From Prorocentrum cordatum (lineage: Eukaryota > Sar > Dinophyceae > Prorocentrales > Prorocentraceae): 64,000 nucleotides of DNA. Below are positions 60,285 through 64,000 of the stretch, one piece after another. The stretch covers positions 239,001 to 303,000 of the forward strand of contig CAUYUJ010006557.1 of NCBI GenBank assembly GCA_963575745.1. Reading direction: 5' to 3'. The notes below the pieces were generated by a model that saw nothing but the letters and a program-made list of their open reading frames with translations, made no database searches and had not been told where the DNA came from. Position 1 is the stretch's first letter. Each line of letters starts with the position of its first letter. The position numbers and the translations under genes are program-made.

Positions 60285-60490
60285 GAGAGCCCCCCGGGGG
60301 CCGACCGTGGCCAACACACATCCCGCCCAATCTCGGGGCCCCCGCTCGCCTCCCCCCCGGGCTCGCCGCCGATCTCTGCAGCGCCGGGTCCGAGGAGCTC
60401 CTCGCTTGCTGCCCCCGGGGGCTGGCTTCCCTCGGGGGGCCCGGCCCCGGAGATCTCGCGCGGCAGGCGCGCGCCGCTCCCCCCCCCTCC
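60285..60490 (-). CDS. Exon candidate, Gly/Glu-rich
   Basis: The minus frame reads ARLPREISGAGPPEGSQPPG, then AASEELLGPGAAEIGGEPGG and PEIGRDVCWPRSAPG, with GC3-rich codons, next to a CCTCCTCC tract (60480-60560). It is protein-like but other frames are partly open, and splice sites are not defined. Confidence 0.4.
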
Positions 60491-60559
60491 TCCTTCGCCT
60501 CCTCCGCCTTCTCCTCCTAGGCCTTCTCCTCCTCCTCCTCCTCCTCCTCCTCCGACCCC

Positions 60560-61730
60560 CAAAAAATATACGGCCAGACCCCAGACAGAAGAACATCCCC
60601 CAAGAAGATGAGACCCTTCGCCGGCCACAACGTCCCAAGCCATAGGATCACCCAGGGTAACCCTCCCCCAGGACGTACAAGAGCATCCAACAAGCACGAA
60701 GACCATCAGGGTACCCTCCCCGAACCGACCTCGACTTCTACCTCGGTCCGACCGTACACGGACACCCTCCAATGGATTGTTCCTGGGCCTCAGGAAAGGG
60801 TGGCTGTACATAAATCACCCCTGAGAGCCAGCGACTTTAAATGCCGACCCAACCCCGCTGAGGTACATGCAAAGTCCGTTGGCGTGTTTGTGTGTGTATG
60901 TTCTCGTGGCGGACCCCCGCGCGATGATCCCCCGTCGAGAACAAATTGCGACACCTTGGGAAATAATGTTTCGCGCATGGCTCAAGGCACTACCGCCCAT
61001 ACCGGCCACCTGCCTCGGGGTGGGGGGCATGAGGAGGAGGAGGAGGAGGAGGAGGAATAGGAGGATGAGGAGGAGAAGGAGGAGCAGGAGGAAACATGTT
61101 CGCGTCGCAGCACGGCAGAGGCAATCCGATCGGTCGCTCGAGTTGTCGCGGTCGCAAGAAAAATGAAAAGTCCGGCGGCAAGACAAGACACGCGAGAGGA
61201 GAAGCGACCACAGAGGACCGGAGGGAGGGGGACGGCACCCCCGGCTGACCACGCACGCAGGAGGAAACGCACAACCCCAGACGTATCCATGGACCTGCCT
61301 CGGGCAAAATGCATGGACGCGAACGTCCCTCGCGGAAGCGCATCGGACATGTTGGGCTCGTCGATCTGGCGATGAATCCACGCCGAATCCACGTCGACTC
61401 GGCGCCGAATCCGCATCGAGCCCGCGTCGGGCACAAGAAAAGTCACCAATCTTGGGGACAGACCAGGCCCCCCGAACATACAACGTAATGCCACCAGCCC
61501 TGCAAGGCGTGAGTGGTTCAGAAGGTTTCCTCTTCCAACCCCCGTTCTTCCCCTTCCCCCTCCCCCCTCCCCCTGGAACTGGAGGAGGGCGGGTCGCGGT
61601 TGGTTGGAGCGTCCAAAATTGCCTTGACGAGAACCACAATTATTGATTAGACTTAGGTGTTGGCACAACGTTGGCCTCTTTGGGGGAGGACCCTAATTCA
61701 GTCCCCCTCCTTCGTTGATCGACCACCTCC
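60560..61730. other. GGA tracts and unassigned sequence
   Basis: GGAGGAGGAGG at 61032-61092. GCGAATCCACGCCGAATCC-like 12-base words repeat at 61370-61430. No exon is convincing. Confidence 0.4.
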
Positions 61731-61965
61731 AAGATGGCCCCCCAGGCCCCCAAGAGTGACACAAGATGGCCCCAAGAGAAGCCCAGGAGGCCCCAAGAGG
61801 CACCCCAGATGCCCCCACGAGGCCCCTTAGTGATCCCCAAGGGGCGCGAAGAGGCTCCCCCGAGGCGCCCAAGACGCTTCACGAGGCCCCTGGGACCGAC
61901 ACGAGACCCGAAAGACGCCCCAACAGGCGTGCAAGAAACTCTCAGGAGACATCCGAATGAACTCC
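61730..61965 (+). repeat. CAAGAGGCC-type array, short
   Basis: AAGAGGCACC, CAAGATGGCC and CGAGGCGCCCAAGACG words are present. The upstream AATTATTGATTAGACTTAGG (61638-61657) corresponds to the spacer of other arrays. Confidence 0.8.
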
Positions 61966-62154
61966 GAGAAGCATCCCTCCCTCTTCCTCCCTCCTCCCTC
62001 CCCTCTTTTTCCTCCTTCCCCTACCCCTCCTACTCCTCGTCCTAGTCCTCCTCTGGTTCATCCTCCATCCTCTCCCTCTTGGGGTATGACGGCAACCCAG
62101 CCTGCATTCCACTGCATGAGCCCCCACTGCCTGGAGCCTGCTTTTTTAGACTCC

Positions 62155-62575
62155 GTGGCGATGACGGCCGTCACGGCGTTGCACGCGGCTGCTGTGGTGT
62201 ACATACGCGCTGTGGTGTACACATGCGTTGTGGTGCACGCAAGCACTTTGGTTCACACAAGCGCTGTGGTGCAGATCGCCGCCTACATGGTGCTCCTACC
62301 CGTCCCTGGTCATGCCTAAGCATTCCCAAGTGCCGCGGGCGCGAAACGTAACGTCACCGGCCCCCTTCCCACCCAACACAGCGCCAGTGTGCACCACAGT
62401 GCCCGCGTGCACCACAGCACTTGTGTGCACCACAACAGCGCCTGCGTACACCACAGCAGCCGTGCGCAACACAGCACCAATGTGCACCGCAGTGGCCGCG
62501 TGCACCATAGTAGCGCCTGTGTGCACCACGGCGCCCGTGTGCACCACAGCCACCGTGTGCAACAGAACACCATTG
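62155..62575. repeat. Inverted pair of TGTGGTGCA / TGCACCACA arrays
   Basis: At 62190-62275 words read CTGTGGTGTACACATGC on plus. At 62378-62565 they read GTGTGCACCACAGCGCC, the complement. Units are about 18 bases. The two arms could form a large imperfect hairpin around 62290-62375. Related single-orientation arrays are at 6255 and 25650. Confidence 0.8.
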
Positions 62576-62579
62576 TTGC

Positions 62580-63683
62580 ATATAGAATGTTAGAAGGAGT
62601 CATGGAGCACCTGTGGTTTCCACAGGAAGCGAGCTTTTCATACAGGATTTGGAAAGGAATCCTCAAGGACATGGGAGCGCCTCTGGAATCTAAGAGTCCT
62701 CCCGAGGAGGAGGAGGAGGAGGAGGAGGAGGAGGAGGAGGAGGAGGAGGAGGAGGAGGAGGAGGACAGGGAGGAGGAAGAAGAGGAGGAGGCCCTTTCTG
62801 GCTCCTAGTTCTCGACTCTTCCGCTGCCTTCGGGCCGTCTTGTTTTGGTACTCGACGGTAGCTTCGCTATCTCTAGTCTCCTGCTCTGGTGGGGAAGGGC
62901 CGCGGCCAGAAGCGGGGGGTGCTTGCGCCGTCATCATGTGCCTCGAACCCATACAGTGGGCCAGAACGCGACATAGACGGACGTGCTATCGTTTGGGCTG
63001 TCCCGAAGCTCGCCCAGGCCGCCTCGGGCCCCTCTTGGGCACTTTTTGGGCCCTTCTCGGGGCCTTCTTAAGCCCTTCAGGGCGACTTCGGGTTCGGTTT
63101 GGCGCCGTCTTTGGCGTGTCTTCGGTTGTGTTCTGGCTATGTCAAAGACTCCTGCTGTGAATCGAAAGACAGGGTCAAGAGAGCCAACGTCAATGACACT
63201 GATCCATATCACTGATGCGTGCCTCATGATGAAGGGCCGACGACCAACCGTCGAATTTAACATCGATCGGTCATGCGGAATACCTAAGTCATGTGCGATG
63301 AACACACTATAGATAAAGCACAAACCACACCTGTGGAGGTCTTTCATCACTTTCGGAGTTCTGCAATCCCGTCTTGGCGCCGTCCTCGTCTCTTCCGGGG
63401 AGAACTGGAATGGGCGGGCGGTGAACACGACACGTCTTGAACCCAAAACACTGCAAACTCACGACGGAATTTGTTCGCTATTTCTGGCCTCTACGAGGCT
63501 CTCGCCGGGCCCCAAGGCCGTCAAAGAACGACTCAAGATGAAAAACCAGTCCCCGGAAGTGAGCCGAGATTTCGGAGACTCCGTGCTAAAAACCTGGGAA
63601 CTTTCGTCCCCTCCGTCCTCCCCTCCTCTCCTGCCGCCCCTTCCTCGCCATCGCAACCATCCACATCGGAATCTCGCTGTAAG
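62580..63683. other. GGA tract, short reverse CAAGAGGCC array, no gene
   Basis: GAGGAGGAGG at 62703-62765. CTCTTGGGCACTTTTTGGGCC-type reverse words at 63030-63120. The rest, including 63440-63640, shows no convincing exon. Confidence 0.4.
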
Positions 63684-63684
63684 T

Positions 63685-63843
63685 TTTGGCCGGGCGTGTC
63701 CCCCTATAGGCGGATTTTGGATGAAAAATAACACACAGTCGAAAAGCATGCGAACAGATCCAAACATATTCAAAAACACGTCCCCCGATGTTTGTTGACT
63801 ATTTTTGGAATACTTCTCTTGTAGAGGGACAGGCCCGACTGAA
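63685..63843 (+). mobile_element. Family 1 element with target duplication
   Basis: The left end is TTTGGCCGGGCGTGTCCCCC and the right end AGAGGGACAGGCCCGACTGA. Flanks CTGTAAGT (63677-63684) and CCGTAAGT (63844-63851) match at 7 of 8 positions. It abuts an exon-like segment on its right. Confidence 0.85.
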
Positions 63844-63845
63844 CC

Positions 63846-64000
63846 GTAAGTCTGCGCTGGACGCGCCACGGGGGAGCAGAGCGGGGGCGGCGGCGGCGGG
63901 AGCACCTCCGCCGACCACGGCAGCACTCTCGCGGGCGCTGGCGCGACTGGCTCCAGCCGCAGGGCCGGCTGGTCGACGGGCTCCAGCCGCGGGGTGACTG
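63846..64000 (-). CDS. Partial exon, Pro-rich, runs off the window
   Basis: The minus frame reads VTPRLEPVDQPALRLEPVAP, then APARVLPWSAEVLPPPPPPL and CSPVARPAQT before the family 1 element. LEPV appears twice. The GC3-rich codons and the clean boundary with an introner support an exon, but the other frames (Ala-rich, Arg-rich) are also open. It is cut by the window edge. Confidence 0.4.

Noticed and set aside
1-64000. rRNA, tRNA and a spliced-leader gene
   Set aside because: I found no rRNA core motifs, no cloverleaf with a convincing TTCxAxC arm, and no dinoflagellate spliced-leader sequence by eye; a covariance-model scan would be needed to exclude degenerate copies.
1-64000. Bacterial or organellar origin
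   Set aside because: No operons, no ribosome-binding sites, no conserved bacterial genes; exon-intron structure and repeat load are nuclear eukaryotic.

Overview
The window looks like nuclear DNA of a protist with a large, repeat-saturated, GC-rich genome. A dinoflagellate is my best guess, not a proven assignment. The reasons are: very short GC3-rich exons scattered in long introns; introns that are themselves dispersed inverted-repeat elements with short target-site duplications (introner-like elements); at least one GC-AG intron and one intron with a non-GT donor; recognisable exons nearly all on one strand; a decayed non-LTR retrotransposon; and no bacterial operons, ribosome-binding sites, rRNA, tRNA or CRISPR. 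Another introner-rich alga is the main alternative. Most of the long open frames are translations of tandem or simple repeats and are not annotated as genes. LAYOUT. 0.3-2.5 kb: a degenerate repeat region with a protein-like plus-strand frame. 2.7-9.3 kb: a CAAGAGGCC-type array, repeat-poor filler, the 3' part of a dead non-LTR retrotransposon (6.5-8.0 kb), a reverse-oriented CAAGAGGCC array and an ATC microsatellite. 10-17.4 kb: hairpin repeats, a family-1 element with a visible empty-site comparison, and a clear but frameshifted minus-strand coding segment at 13.9-14.7 kb. 18.1-27.5 kb: almost pure repeat, comprising a 90-bp tandem array with conserved ends, a 3.9-kb higher-order CAAGAGGCC array and two GAC-trinucleotide blocks with duplicated flanks. 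27.7-34.8 kb: scattered repeats with one good exon. 34.8-64 kb: minus-strand gene territory in which small exons alternate with inverted-repeat elements. GENES. The best-supported gene runs on the minus strand from about 54.2 kb downward. Its first two exons join in frame into a C2 (calcium/phospholipid-binding) domain split by a ~4-kb intron. Further exons follow, several encoding hydrophobic membrane segments (47.1, 46.8, 43.9 and 42.9 kb) and a basic tail (42.2 kb). A second exon set (39.96 to 36.56 kb) encodes a hydrophobic Ala/Gly segment, long helices and a C-terminus with a stop codon. It may be the end of the same gene or a separate gene. A small Ala/Arg-rich reading frame follows at 36.05-35.55 kb. 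Exon candidates with uncertain frames lie upstream to the window's right edge. MAIN SIGNAL. I distinguish several short element families, numbered here for convenience: family 1 (~140-165 bp, TCGGGC ends), 2 (~200 bp, GATGCATCGGCGATG core), 4 (~155 bp, GGCGAATCCAGC core), 5 (~200 bp, GGTCCGCGCGGACC core) and 7-12. Several sit exactly between exons, are flanked by 6-8 bp direct repeats, and restore an uninterrupted reading frame when removed. That is the signature of transposon-generated introns. Three further elements combine conserved ends with a 77- or 90-bp tandem-repeat interior.
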